In this document: positions 52,828 through 61,746 of the stretch, piece by piece
Position numbering within the stretch: position 1 is the first letter of the stretch
Layout of the letters: each line of letters starts with the position of its first letter
From: Levilactobacillus fujinensis
Lineage (GTDB): Bacteria > Bacillota > Bacilli > Lactobacillales > Lactobacillaceae
Assembly (NCBI RefSeq): GCF_003946335.1
Contig: NZ_RHNX01000003.1
Location: 62,001-126,000 of the forward strand
Direction: 5' to 3'
DNA: 64,000 bases
The notes under the pieces: generated by a model
Told to the model about the DNA's origin: nothing
The model's database searches: none
What the model saw: the letters and a program-made list of their open reading frames with translations, nothing else
Position numbers and translations under genes: made by a program

Positions 52828-53388
52828 TTATACCTCAGCTACCTGTAGTTGTGACCACTTTTTCTGCCACTGCTTAGTCGCCATCCGTTGCCGATAAATG
52901 GCGCGGTGGCGCTCGTCTTGTTGGTAAAACGGAATCGGTCGACAGTGAAAATTGACCAGATCATCCACACCATGGGGCGCAATTAATTTCAGCTCATCCC
53001 CATCAAGATAGGCACCCACGCAGGTCGGAACCTCGACAAAGTGACCAATGGCATCGGCTACCGAGGTAAAGTCCGGCGTATCAGAAAAATTATAGTGGGC
53101 CATGTAGACTTCATTTTTGACCTGCCACTGATATTCTGGTGCGAGTTGCGTCAACTGGGCATAAATCTCAAGATCGTCGCTGGCGGGGCGATCAGGGTCA
53201 AAAAAGACAACGTCAATGTCGCTGCCCAACTGAACGGGCTGATTGCTCAGCACCTGCCAGACAGTGTTCCGAATGCTCCCAGCGGCCAATGCCCCCTGCT
53301 TGAGATGGCGGTCACGAATCAGCGTTAGGATGCGCATGAGTTCTGGGGTGGTCCGGATAATGTTTAAGACTTGAGATTCTGGTGTCAT
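52828..53388 (-). CDS. Nucleotidyltransferase-like protein (NTP_transf_6 type)
   Basis: A 186-aa protein with the nucleotidyltransferase-fold pieces GSIRNTVWQVL (about 37-47) and the metal-binding SDIDVVFFD (about 55-63), as in the PF06042-like family. Biological substrate unknown. It is a single gene. Confidence 0.75.
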   Translation of the reverse strand: MTPESQVLNIIRTTPELMRILTLIRDRHLKQGALAAGSIRNTVWQVLSNQPVQLGSDIDVVFFDPDRPASDDLEIYAQLTQLAPEYQWQVKNEVYMAHYNFSDTPDFTSVADAIGHFVEVPTCVGAYLDGDELKLIAPHGVDDLVNFHCRPIPFYQQDERHRAIYRQRMATKQWQKKWSQLQVAEV

Positions 53389-53602
53389 TTGGGAAGGGCC
53401 TCCTGAATCTAGGATTTAGTATCATATAATTCCTATTATATCCGGAAAGCTTCCACTTTCATGAAAAAATTTTTTACCCCGTATTATGTTCAGTCGACTT
53501 TGCCAAAATCGACTACCCGTTCACCCGCTTTAGGCGTATGATGAAGTGAGTCAATCGGGATAGTTAAAAACTATCAACACTATGACTAAGGAGTACATAC
53601 AT

Positions 53603-54286
53603 ATGAAGAAATGGAAATTCGGACTCATTGCTGGGCTCATGCTACTCTTGCCGTTGGCATTAAACACGCCCGTCGCTAACGCCCAAACTACTGCCACGAC
53701 AGAAGCGACCACGAAGCCAGCCAAGAAAACGACACCCAAGGCTAAGAAACATTACCTCATCGTCATGGGGCACGGTGCCGGTGACCCCGGTGCCCGGGGA
53801 AACGGGACGACCGAAGCAACCTTCCTACGCAAGTACATGCTGCCCCAACTGCGCAAGTACGCTAAAGAAGTTCAAAACAGCACGGTCACATTTTACAATC
53901 CTAAGAAGAACCTGGTCAGCGACACCTTGTTTCATCATCAAGGCTCATACAAACTTAACAAGAAAACGACGGTCATCATGTTTCACTTGGACGCGCCTGC
54001 CGGACATGGTGGTCACGTCATTATCCATAAACAACACCCAACGGCTCGTGACAAGCGCCTCGCTAAGGTTATTCAAAAGTACGTTGGCTTGAACAAGGCC
54101 TATAACGGTTATAGCTATCGAACCAACTTAAAGAACTGTAACGTCTTACGCAAACGCGGTATTGACTACAGTTTGGTTGAATCTGGCTTTATTACGAATA
54201 AGACTGATGTCCACCACCTCAAGAAAAATATGGCTAAAATTGCCAAGGCGGATATCGAGGCCATTACCAACGAAAAAATTAAATAG
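53603..54286 (+). CDS. Secreted N-acetylmuramoyl-L-alanine amidase (Amidase_3-like)
   Basis: A 227-aa protein with a signal peptide cleaved after PVANA, a Thr/Lys/Pro-rich linker (about residues 30-52), and a zinc amidase-like domain. The likely metal-site residues are in GHGAGDPGARG (His, then Glu in TTEATF), HLDAPAGHGGH and the catalytic Glu in LVESGFITN. It should cut cell-wall peptidoglycan or bacteriocin-type targets. AAGGAG at 53587-53592 is 10 bases before ATG 53603; the earlier ATG lies upstream of it. Confidence 0.82.
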   Translation: MKKWKFGLIAGLMLLLPLALNTPVANAQTTATTEATTKPAKKTTPKAKKHYLIVMGHGAGDPGARGNGTTEATFLRKYMLPQLRKYAKEVQNSTVTFYNPKKNLVSDTLFHHQGSYKLNKKTTVIMFHLDAPAGHGGHVIIHKQHPTARDKRLAKVIQKYVGLNKAYNGYSYRTNLKNCNVLRKRGIDYSLVESGFITNKTDVHHLKKNMAKIAKADIEAITNEKIK

Positions 54287-54402
54287 TACCTGTGAAGCCG
54301 GTCTGGTTAGGGCCAGTTTTTTATGTCAATTGACTAAAAAGTCAGCCCCTATGTATTCGCATTGCACTGGCTGCTTGTCACTGCTACACTGGGGGCTAGA
54401 CG

Positions 54403-54418
54403 TGTTTCACATGAAACA
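54403..54418. other. parS-like site (centromere for ParB), 15/16 match
   Basis: TGTTTCACATGAAACA differs from the Bacillus parS TGTTTCACGTGAAACA at one position. It lies just before an SMR gene. A second site is at 63461. Confidence 0.68.
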
Positions 54419-54434
54419 TTAGGGGGCGGCGAAA

Positions 54435-54758
54435 TTGCCATATATCTACTTGGGAATCGCCATTATTGGGGAATTGATTGGGACCAATCTGCTTAAAGTC
54501 GCGGCCGGATTCACACGATTATGGCCATCGCTGGGCGCGTTACTCGCGTACGGCCTGTGCTTTTACTTCTTATCGGTAGCCATGAAAAACATCGATCTGA
54601 ACGTTGCCTACGCTATCTGGGCTGGTATCGGGATCGTCATCACCACCGCCATCTCCATCACGCTTTGGCACGAACCGATTAACCTCGCTAGTATTCTGGG
54701 CATCGCTCTAGTCGTGGTCGGCGTTGTCATCCTAAACATGTATGGACCCAACCATTGA
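54435..54758 (+). CDS. SMR-family multidrug efflux protein (EmrE/QacC-like)
   Basis: A 107-aa, four-helix small multidrug resistance protein. The essential membrane Glu lies at residue 13 in IIGELIGTN, and the family pattern IDLNVAYAIWAGIGIV covers helix 3. It should export cationic drugs as a dimer by proton exchange. TTG start with AGGGGGCGG upstream. Single gene. Confidence 0.9.
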   Translation: MPYIYLGIAIIGELIGTNLLKVAAGFTRLWPSLGALLAYGLCFYFLSVAMKNIDLNVAYAIWAGIGIVITTAISITLWHEPINLASILGIALVVVGVVILNMYGPNH

Positions 54759-54777
54759 TTACTGACTCATTTCGAGA

Positions 54778-54983
54778 GTGGGACATCAGGCGGTTAGTTT
54801 GCGAACATTAACGTGATAGCAGGAATTATGCCTGACTCTGGCATAATTTTTGCTATCGGGTTAAGCGCAACAAACTGCCTGATGTCCCACGTTTCGGCAC
54901 CATAGTGGCGTAAATAAAAGTTGCCTCTTTCAGAATTATTAGATTCTGAAAGAAGCAACTTTTTGAGTTATGTCCCACTCTCC
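54778..54983 (+). repeat. Intergenic repeat R1b, opposite orientation to 35515
   Basis: A palindrome from GTGGGACATCAGGC (54778) to GCCTGATGTCCCAC (54890), then the AAAAGTTGC.../...GCAACTTTT hairpin (54917-54965). Nearly the complement of 35515-35733. Confidence 0.78.
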
Positions 54984-55532
54984 TTTTTTATAGTTCTATC
55001 TGAAGACGCTCTCCTATAGTCGGCGGACTATCAAGTAACTGCAGTGTATCTAACTTACATTTAATTGTTTGTTCTAATTATTAATAATAGAGTTTATTTA
55101 CTAATTAACTTTAAATAGATCCTTTTCGTTCATTGCATTTCTGCTATCTCCGGCTTGGAACCATTGTTTTTTCAATTACCAGTTATTTTAAAAAGTTGGA
55201 CAGGTTACTATCAAATCCCTTAAAATTTTCTGCCAGTTAGTGGCTGTAAGGCTAGCGCGGTCGTTCACCCTATTTTCCTTGTGAATAACTTTGCATTTTG
55301 TCGCAAAAAGGACTAAAACAAAAGGTGAGAAGTCGAGCAGGAGCGTTATAAGCGATTGCTATCGATTGCTCATAAATTAACAATGTATTGTTTTTTAAAC
55401 GATGTGTCACCTTCAATTCGTGGGTTGCGCACGACAAGGTAATCATCGTTGTAGCTGTTTTCATTTGTCGCCTAATTCGTTTTATAGCTACCCTCCTAAG
55501 AAGAGCAGCTGGGAAAGGAAGTATTTTACATC
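54984..55532. other. AT-rich upstream region of aldA
   Basis: No gene is seen. A weak cre-like TATAAGCGATTGCT (55347-55360, 12/14) and the tandem CGATTGCT copies at 55353 and 55363 may be control sites for the aldehyde dehydrogenase gene; promoter not clear. Confidence 0.35.
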
Positions 55533-57008
55533 ATGGCACAAAGTTCTGTTGCATTAAAACATTATCAAATGTACATCAACGGTGAATTTAGAGATTCTTC
55601 TTCAGGCAATCTGATCACTGTTATCAATCCGGCTACCGGTGAACCAATTTCTACGGTCCCAAGTGCAACGGTCGACGAAGCTCGTGAAGCTATCGATGCC
55701 GCTTACGAAGCACAGAAGTCATGGAAGTTGGTTCCCGCCGCAACTCGAGGCCAATACTTACACGACGTCGCTACCGAAATCCGTAAAGATTCCGATCACC
55801 TGATCGAAATGCTTCAGGAAGAACAAGGCAAGGTTAAGGCCTTAGCTACCACCGAAATTTTATTCTCGGCCGACTACTTCGACTACATGGCTAGTGCTTC
55901 TCGGACCTATGAAGGGGAAATTCTTCAATCCGACAACGCTAACGAAAGCATTATGATCGACAAGCAACCTATCGGTGTTGCCGCTGGTATTTTACCTTGG
56001 AACTTCCCATTCTTCTTGATTGCCCGGAAGATGGGTCCAGCTTTGGTAACTGGGAACACAATCGTTATGAAGCCAAGTACCGACACGCCTAACCTGGGTC
56101 TGGAATTTGCGAAGATCGTTGAAAAGGTTGGGATTCCTAAGGGTGTTGTTAACATCATTACTGGTCCTGGTGCCGTCATTGGTGACGAACTTTCTAAGAA
56201 CAAGAAGATCGGCATTATCAGTTTAACCGGTTCCGTTAACTCTGGGAAACGTGTTATGGCTGCGGCTGCTACCCACATGGCCAAGGTTTCTTTGGAACTT
56301 GGTGGGAAAGCCCCTGCTATCGTCTGCAAGGATGCTGACATCGACTTGGCTGTTCAATCCATTATCGACTCTCGTGTCGACAACAACGGTCAACTTTGCA
56401 ACAACTGTGAACGGGTTTACGTTCAAGAAGACATTGCGGATGAATTCACGAAGAAATTGGCTACCAAGATGGGCGAAGTTACCGTCGGCGATCCAATGGA
56501 ACACGAAGACATTGGCATGGGCCCACTGATCAACCAAGGCGCTTTGGACAAGGTATCTGGCATGGTCGACCGGGCTGTTAAGGCCGGCGGCAAGCTGGAA
56601 ACTGGTGGCCACGTGGTTAAGATTGCTAAAGGCTTCTTCTTCGAACCAACCGTAATTTCCAACGTTAAGCAAGACTCCGAAATCGTTCAAGACGAAATCT
56701 TTGGCCCAGTACTTCCTGTATTGACCTTTAAGACCTTGGACGACGCCATCAACATGTCTAACGACAGTGACTTCGGGTTGACTTCTTCCATCTTCACTGA
56801 AAACATCGACAACGCTATGCGTGCTGCTCGTGAATTGGAAGACGGTGAAACTTACATCAACCGGTTCAACTTTGAAGCTATGAATGGGTCTCACTCCGGC
56901 TGGAAGGAATCCGGTATCGGTGGTGATGATGGTAAGCATGGGATTGAAGAATTCTTGAACACCCACGTTGTTTACCTACAAGGCCATCCTGAAAAGGCTA
57001 ATGGCTAG
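55533..57008 (+). CDS. aldA: AldA-type NAD+ aldehyde dehydrogenase (lactaldehyde/glycolaldehyde)
   Basis: A 491-aa aldehyde dehydrogenase very like E. coli AldA. It has GILPWNFPFFLIARK (about 151-165), the NAD site TGSVNSGK, catalytic Glu in LELGGKAP and catalytic Cys in GQLCNN. FGPVLPVL and GGDDGKHG near the end are also AldA-like. It oxidises lactaldehyde or similar to the acid. Strong codon bias suggests high expression. GGAAAGGAAG lies upstream. Confidence 0.88.
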   Translation: MAQSSVALKHYQMYINGEFRDSSSGNLITVINPATGEPISTVPSATVDEAREAIDAAYEAQKSWKLVPAATRGQYLHDVATEIRKDSDHLIEMLQEEQGKVKALATTEILFSADYFDYMASASRTYEGEILQSDNANESIMIDKQPIGVAAGILPWNFPFFLIARKMGPALVTGNTIVMKPSTDTPNLGLEFAKIVEKVGIPKGVVNIITGPGAVIGDELSKNKKIGIISLTGSVNSGKRVMAAAATHMAKVSLELGGKAPAIVCKDADIDLAVQSIIDSRVDNNGQLCNNCERVYVQEDIADEFTKKLATKMGEVTVGDPMEHEDIGMGPLINQGALDKVSGMVDRAVKAGGKLETGGHVVKIAKGFFFEPTVISNVKQDSEIVQDEIFGPVLPVLTFKTLDDAINMSNDSDFGLTSSIFTENIDNAMRAARELEDGETYINRFNFEAMNGSHSGWKESGIGGDDGKHGIEEFLNTHVVYLQGHPEKANG

Positions 57009-57017
57009 TCATAGACT

Positions 57018-57055
57018 CGAAAAGAGATAATTCCGTCGCGAATTATCTCTTTTCG
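57018..57055. terminator. Terminator of aldA
   Basis: CGAAAAGAGATAATTC pairs perfectly with GAATTATCTCTTTTCG (16 bp) around 6 bases. Confidence 0.88.
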
Positions 57056-57178
57056 GCGAAATTCCCCTGTAAATAGAAATTGAAAACGAGATCCCCGTCA
57101 CTTTGGCGAGATTGGCTAACTGCTGGCAAAGCCCGTCAGATTGAGGATATTCCCCCGGATAGTGTGAAAATGCCACTG

Positions 57179-57211
57179 TGGAAGCGCTTGCATTTTTGCC
57201 TATCTGTGTGA
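57179..57211 (+). promoter_or_regulatory. Perfect cre box and promoter of the Zn-ADH gene
   Basis: TGGAAGCGCTTGCA (57179-57192) fits the cre consensus fully and overlaps a -35 TTGCAT (57188-57193). A -10 GATAAT/TAATAA lies 16-18 bases further. Predicts CcpA control. Confidence 0.78.
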
Positions 57212-57251
57212 TAATAATCACGTATAAATAAATAAAAACGAGGTGCCAATT

Positions 57252-58376
57252 ATGAAGATTCAAGCTGCAGTTGTTGATAAGCAAAATGCTGATTTTGAAA
57301 TTCGTGATGACGTTGAACTAGCTGACATGGGTCCGGACGATCTTCAAGTCCACATGGTTGCTAGTGGGATCTGCCACTCTGACGAAGCTCTGCGTACTGG
57401 GGTTGCGGTCATCGACTATCCTATCGTTTTAGGCCACGAAGGTTCTGGGATCGTTGAAAAGGTTGGGCCAGAAGTTACCCAATTCAAGCCTGGCGATCAC
57501 GTTGTTCTCAGTTTCTACGGCTGTGGGAACTGCAAGAGCTGTCTGAAAGGGATTCCTACCCAATGTGAAAACTATGCTGCGAACAACTTATCTGGTGTTC
57601 GTCCAGATGGTTCAGCACACTTCACTGAAAAGGGCCACAACGTTGCCGACATGTTTGACCAAAGTTCCTTCACCTCAACCACGGTCGTTCGTGAACGGAA
57701 CGCCGTTAAGGTCGACAAGGACCTTGACTTACGGAAACTCGGACCTCTGGGCTGTGGCTATGTTACCGGTTCTGGGACTGTTCTGAACACCTTGAAGCCA
57801 AAGCCTGGTGACACGATTGCCGTCTTTGGGACTGGTGCTGTTGGGTTAGCTGCCATGATGGCTGGCCGGATCTCAGGTTGCACTAAGGTTATCGCCATTG
57901 ACATCGTCGACTCTCGTTTGGACTTAGCTAAAGAACTCGGCGCTACCGATGTGATCAACAGCAAGAAGGTTGACGACGTCGTTAAAGCCGTTCAAGATTT
58001 GACCGGTGGCTACGGTGTTAACTATGCGGTTGACACGACTGGTGTTGCCAGCGTCATCTCCGACTCCATTCAAGCCTTAGCACAAGGTGGGACTTCAGCT
58101 GCGATCGCTGTGACGAACCATCATGTCGACCTCGACACTTGGAACGACCTCTGTGTTAACGACAAGAGTGTCATTGGGGTCAACATGGGTGACTCCATTC
58201 CTCAAGTTGACATTCCTCGTTTAATCGAATTCTACAAGATGGGTCAATTCGACTTCGACAAGACTGAAAAGTTCTACAAGTTCAGCCAAATCAATGAAGC
58301 CAACGCTGACTCTGTTTCCGGGAAGACCATCAAGCCAATTCTGGTCATTGATGACAGCTACGTTCCTGGCAAATAA
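57252..58376 (+). CDS. Zinc-dependent alcohol dehydrogenase (MDR family, aryl/allyl-alcohol type)
   Basis: A 374-aa medium-chain dehydrogenase. The catalytic zinc site is CHSDEALR (Cys/His), GHEGSG (His-Glu) and a later Cys in GPLGCGY. The structural-zinc Cys cluster is CGNCKSCLKGIPTQC. The Rossmann motif is GTGAVGLAAM. The CEN..GLLGCG-like layout is that of aryl-alcohol/benzyl-alcohol dehydrogenases; in this host it probably reduces aldehydes. ATG 57252 has GAGGTG 7 bases upstream. Strong codon bias and a cre-controlled promoter. Confidence 0.88.
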   Translation: MKIQAAVVDKQNADFEIRDDVELADMGPDDLQVHMVASGICHSDEALRTGVAVIDYPIVLGHEGSGIVEKVGPEVTQFKPGDHVVLSFYGCGNCKSCLKGIPTQCENYAANNLSGVRPDGSAHFTEKGHNVADMFDQSSFTSTTVVRERNAVKVDKDLDLRKLGPLGCGYVTGSGTVLNTLKPKPGDTIAVFGTGAVGLAAMMAGRISGCTKVIAIDIVDSRLDLAKELGATDVINSKKVDDVVKAVQDLTGGYGVNYAVDTTGVASVISDSIQALAQGGTSAAIAVTNHHVDLDTWNDLCVNDKSVIGVNMGDSIPQVDIPRLIEFYKMGQFDFDKTEKFYKFSQINEANADSVSGKTIKPILVIDDSYVPGK

Positions 58377-58395
58377 AAACAACTAACGTGATTCT

Positions 58396-58950
58396 TTAAC
58401 GTTCTTGACCGGTGAGCCCTGTTTTGGGGTTTGCCGGTTTTTGTTCTGTCGCTGGTTCGTTTGCAGTAGCTGCTTTCATCAGTATTTTAGCTTGGTCCGT
58501 CACTTTTTCTTGCGCACCAAAAATGATCATTTCATTGCCCAGACCATCCTGACCGAGCCACCACTGCCGCAATTGTTCCTCGGTAAACGGCGATTGTTTC
58601 TGCTGATTACGCGCTAACGTCGTCGCAAATGGAACGTTAAAGTACACCGAAATCAGGCGCTCCCCCCACTGTCTCTGGAGCAGACTAAGCCAGTCACCAT
58701 AGACGCTACGCTTTAAAATACCTTCTAACACAATCGTTGAAAATCCCTGCGTCTCGCCCCACGTAATCAGGTCAGCCATTACCTGGATCGACGCATTGCC
58801 CTTTCGATCGGGGGCGTGACAAATCTGACGGCGGACAACATCCTGACTGATCAGTAAGCAGTCAGGCGCAAGCTGTTCCCAGACTCGTTGCGCCGTAGTT
58901 GTTTTCCCGCATCCCGAGTTTCCCCGCAAAACAATTAATTTGGTCATCAT
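58396..58950 (-). CDS. P-loop kinase-like (AAA_33/zeta-like) protein
   Basis: A 184-aa protein with Walker A RGNSGCGKTTT (about residues 9-19), a DVVRR segment after strand 2 and a VLEGIL Walker-B-like strand, typical of small AAA_33-type kinases. These are sometimes compared with zeta toxins, but no epsilon antitoxin is here. The last 25 residues are Pro/Lys/Thr-rich and coincide with the neighbour's terminator. Start at ATG 58950 (AAAGG 9 bases upstream). Function unassigned. Confidence 0.72.
   Translation of the reverse strand: MMTKLIVLRGNSGCGKTTTAQRVWEQLAPDCLLISQDVVRRQICHAPDRKGNASIQVMADLITWGETQGFSTIVLEGILKRSVYGDWLSLLQRQWGERLISVYFNVPFATTLARNQQKQSPFTEEQLRQWWLGQDGLGNEMIIFGAQEKVTDQAKILMKAATANEPATEQKPANPKTGLTGQER
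58408..58442 (+). terminator. Terminator of the Zn-ADH gene
   Basis: ACCGG/CCGGT with an inner AGCCC/GGGGTT stem, followed by TTTTTG. It overlaps the 3' end of the convergent kinase gene. Confidence 0.6.
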
Positions 58951-59094
58951 CTTCACTTGCCTTTCGCCCAGTATGCGCGCTACTCCTGCCGATTACTAGC
59001 ACAACCAGTTCACTGGATTAAGCGTGTTGGCCCACATTGAAATGGGCTCTTATTCATCGTAAACTAACCCTATACCTAAAGGAGGCCCTTTGCC

Positions 59095-59451
59095 ATGGTC
59101 ACACGACAAACAATTTTCGATTACACTGAGGATAACTACGCTGTTACACCGGAATATACCTTCAAAAGTTACCCCAAGTACGCTGCCCTGAAGAATCTGC
59201 AGGGCAAGTGGTTCGGCCTGGTCATGAACGTCCCCCGCGAAAAACTGAGATTGCCTGGTAAGGATGAGGTCGACATTCTAGACGTTAAAATCGATCCCGA
59301 ACTTGGCAGCATCTTGCGTGAGCAACCCGCCTACCTGGCCGGCTACCACATGAACAAGGACCACTGGCTGACAATTCTACTTGACCAAGTTGACGACAAG
59401 GCTGCCCTACAATTACTAGACGGCAGTTATCAATTAGTTACTAAGAGATAG
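59095..59451 (+). CDS. MmcQ/YjbR-family protein
   Basis: A 118-aa protein with the MmcQ/YjbR (CyaY-like fold) features: TPEYTFKSYPKYAALKN near residue 17, KWFGLVMNV, a VDILDVK strand, and AGYHMNKDHWLTILLD near 82-97. Such proteins are small putative DNA-binding or metal-binding proteins of unclear role. AAAGGAGG lies upstream. Single gene. Confidence 0.85.
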   Translation: MVTRQTIFDYTEDNYAVTPEYTFKSYPKYAALKNLQGKWFGLVMNVPREKLRLPGKDEVDILDVKIDPELGSILREQPAYLAGYHMNKDHWLTILLDQVDDKAALQLLDGSYQLVTKR

Positions 59452-59517
59452 GTTTAAATTAGTTATTAATAATTAATTTGAACCTGATACTTTGTAAAAA
59501 AGTTTTCACTTTCCAGG

Positions 59518-59546
59518 TTGACACCACCTTTTTTCCGGGTTACACT
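59518..59546 (+). promoter_or_regulatory. Promoter of the T-box leader
   Basis: TTGACA (59518-59523), 17 bases and TACACT (59541-59546). Confidence 0.7.
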
Positions 59547-59559
59547 AGCCTCAATTCAA

Positions 59560-59845
59560 GAATCGTCCGAAACAAACCATTGAGGTGGAGATCAAGACCA
59601 TCGTGCACGCCAAGAGAGCCGTCGTCGCTGAGAGTACGGCCGAACGCAGATGATTAAATGGACCACCGAGGGCTTCCCCGAACCTTTTGCAGTACGGGAA
59701 GACGTGCGACATACGTCAGTTGTCAGGGAAATGATAGTTTCCTGTGGAGAAGGGATGTGGGCTCTATTTGAGTACCCGTCCAATTAAGGTGGCACCGCGG
59801 TTAAAACCGTCCTTAACGCATTGGCTGTTGAGGACGGTTTTTTGT
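59560..59845 (+). promoter_or_regulatory. T-box riboswitch (tRNA-sensing leader) with terminator
   Basis: The conserved T-box AAGGTGGCACCGCG lies at 59786-59799. The terminator AAAACCGTCCT/AGGACGGTTTT follows at 59803-59843. Stem I has an AAGAGAG motif and a specifier loop near 59656; by eye the codon could be ATG (Met) or TGG (Trp). Uncharged tRNA should switch on the peptide-binding protein gene. Confidence 0.9.
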
Positions 59846-59944
59846 ATCCAATTTTAACCGAGGGGGATTCACTAATGATCAAACGATGGCAAAACTCAAT
59901 GTTATTTCTAACCAATCACACTAAAATTTCTGGAGGAATACATC

Positions 59945-61585
59945 ATGAGTTTAAGAGAACACAAGAAAGCACTTTTTATCTGCGGCGCTATCATTCTAAT
60001 CGGCGGTATCTTTGCGATTAACGCCCAATCCAAATCGACCAAAAAGACGGCAACACAGGATCTGAATCTGTATGAAACATCGACTATTTCCAGCCTGGAC
60101 GTTGCCAAGATCACCGACGGCGTTTCCAGTAACGCCCTGAGTCAAGTCGGCGAGGGCCTCTACCGCTTGAACGCCGACAGTCAGGCTGAGAACGCCCTGG
60201 CCACCAAGACGACCGTCAGCGACAACGGTCACCTCTACACCATCAATTTAAAGCACGACGCCAAATGGAGCAACGGTGATACCGTGACCGCCCAGGACTT
60301 CATTTACTCCTGGAAACGAACCCTGAACCCGCAGTCCAAGTCGGAGTTCACCTATCAATTTGCTAACATCAAGAATGCCACCGCCATTGCTGCTGGGAAA
60401 AAGGCGCCATCTACGCTGGGCGTCAAGGCCGTTGGCAACTATCAACTCAAAATCACACTGAGTCAACCAGCCTCCTACTTCAAGCAGATGCTGGCTAGCA
60501 CCACCTACTACCCCTTGAACAAGACGGCCGTCACCAAGTACGGTAAGAAGTACGGCACGTCTTCCGCTACCACCGTTTATAACGGACCATTCGTTATGAA
60601 GGACTGGACCGGGACGAGTGACAGCTGGAAGTTGGAGAAAAACCCAACCTACGTGGATAAGCAGTCCGTCAAGCTTTCCAGCATCAACTACCAGGTCATC
60701 AAGTCGCCAACCACGTCTTACAACCTGTATCAGTCCAAGAAGCTGGACGCCATCACGCTAAACGGCGAGCAAACCACGCAAAATAAAAATAATCCCGACC
60801 TAAAGTCCCTTTCTTCCGGCCGTATCGGTTTCATTCAATATAACGAAAAGAACGCGGTGGCCGCTAACCAGAACTTGCGGCTTGCCATTTCACTAGCTAT
60901 CAACCGGCAGCAACTGGCTGACAAGGTCCTGAAGAATGGCTCAACCCCGGCGCAAACATTTGCCATCAACAATATGTTGAAGAATCCCAAGACCGGCGCT
61001 GATTTCACGAAGGACGCAACCGTGACCGGCACCGCCGATTACCAACCGGCACAGGCCAAAAAGCTTTACCAAACAGCCTTAAAACAACTTCATAAGAGTA
61101 ACCTAACCGTCACGCTGACCTGTGCCAACGACGATACCAGCCAGCAACTCGCTGAATTTATCCAGGGTGCGTTGCGCAACAAGCTCGGACTGACCGTCAA
61201 AGTTCAGGCCTTGCCATTCCCATCAATGCTCAGCAACGTTTCACAAGGCAATTTCCAGCTTAACCTGACCAGCTGGAGCATGGACTACGCTGACCCCATC
61301 CAGTCGCTGCAAATTCTCGAATCGACCAACAACTCCAACATGGGTCACTATGACAGCAAAACTTATGATCGTGCGTTGACCGCCGCTGAAGGAACGGACG
61401 CCCTCAACAAGACCGCCCGTTACCAAGACTTACTCACTGCCGCCAAAACTGCGGCTAAGGATCAAGCCGTCACCCCACTTTACCAAGGCCGGACCAGTAC
61501 GTTGGTTAATCCTAAGGTCAAGGGCGTCGTTTATAACAAATTTAATGGAAGCGCGGACTACCGGTTAGCCCACGTTGCCAATTAG
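59945..61585 (+). CDS. Oligopeptide-binding protein (OppA/DppA family), without lipobox
   Basis: A 546-aa SBP_bac_5 protein. It has YEGLYRLN-like GEGLYRLNADSQ (about 69), WSNGDTVTAQDFIYSWKRTL (about 107-126) and the late SLQILESTNNSN region. The N-terminus is a signal peptide or anchor (ALFICGAIILIGGIFAINAQ), but its only Cys is too early for a lipobox, unusual for a Gram-positive binding protein. No opp permease or ATPase genes are in the window. Controlled by the T-box upstream, linking peptide uptake to amino-acid shortage. Confidence 0.9.
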   Translation: MSLREHKKALFICGAIILIGGIFAINAQSKSTKKTATQDLNLYETSTISSLDVAKITDGVSSNALSQVGEGLYRLNADSQAENALATKTTVSDNGHLYTINLKHDAKWSNGDTVTAQDFIYSWKRTLNPQSKSEFTYQFANIKNATAIAAGKKAPSTLGVKAVGNYQLKITLSQPASYFKQMLASTTYYPLNKTAVTKYGKKYGTSSATTVYNGPFVMKDWTGTSDSWKLEKNPTYVDKQSVKLSSINYQVIKSPTTSYNLYQSKKLDAITLNGEQTTQNKNNPDLKSLSSGRIGFIQYNEKNAVAANQNLRLAISLAINRQQLADKVLKNGSTPAQTFAINNMLKNPKTGADFTKDATVTGTADYQPAQAKKLYQTALKQLHKSNLTVTLTCANDDTSQQLAEFIQGALRNKLGLTVKVQALPFPSMLSNVSQGNFQLNLTSWSMDYADPIQSLQILESTNNSNMGHYDSKTYDRALTAAEGTDALNKTARYQDLLTAAKTAAKDQAVTPLYQGRTSTLVNPKVKGVVYNKFNGSADYRLAHVAN

Positions 61586-61611
61586 TAAGTGAAATTTGGA
61601 AGGTTGGAACG

Positions 61612-61746
61612 TTGCAGTGACGGCCAAAAACGGTATAATTAGGTTGGTACATAATTATACGTTTTCATAACTCAGGTGAGCCGTGCGTTGCTTTCATTGG
61701 CGGTGACACCCAGCTAGGTGAAACGTCACAGAAAGGTTCCGAAATT
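61612..61746 (+). promoter_or_regulatory. Promoter and structured leader of the GtrA-like gene
   Basis: TTGCAG (61612-61617), 16 bases and TATAAT (61634-61639). The leader of about 100 bases includes GTGAC (near 61704) and GTCAC (near 61727) arms and GGTGAGCC/GGTGAAAC pieces. I match it to no riboswitch family. Confidence 0.5.

Noticed and set aside
56223-56966. A 247-codon frame opposite aldA
   Set aside because: A by-product of strong codon bias in aldA; no ribosome site or domain.
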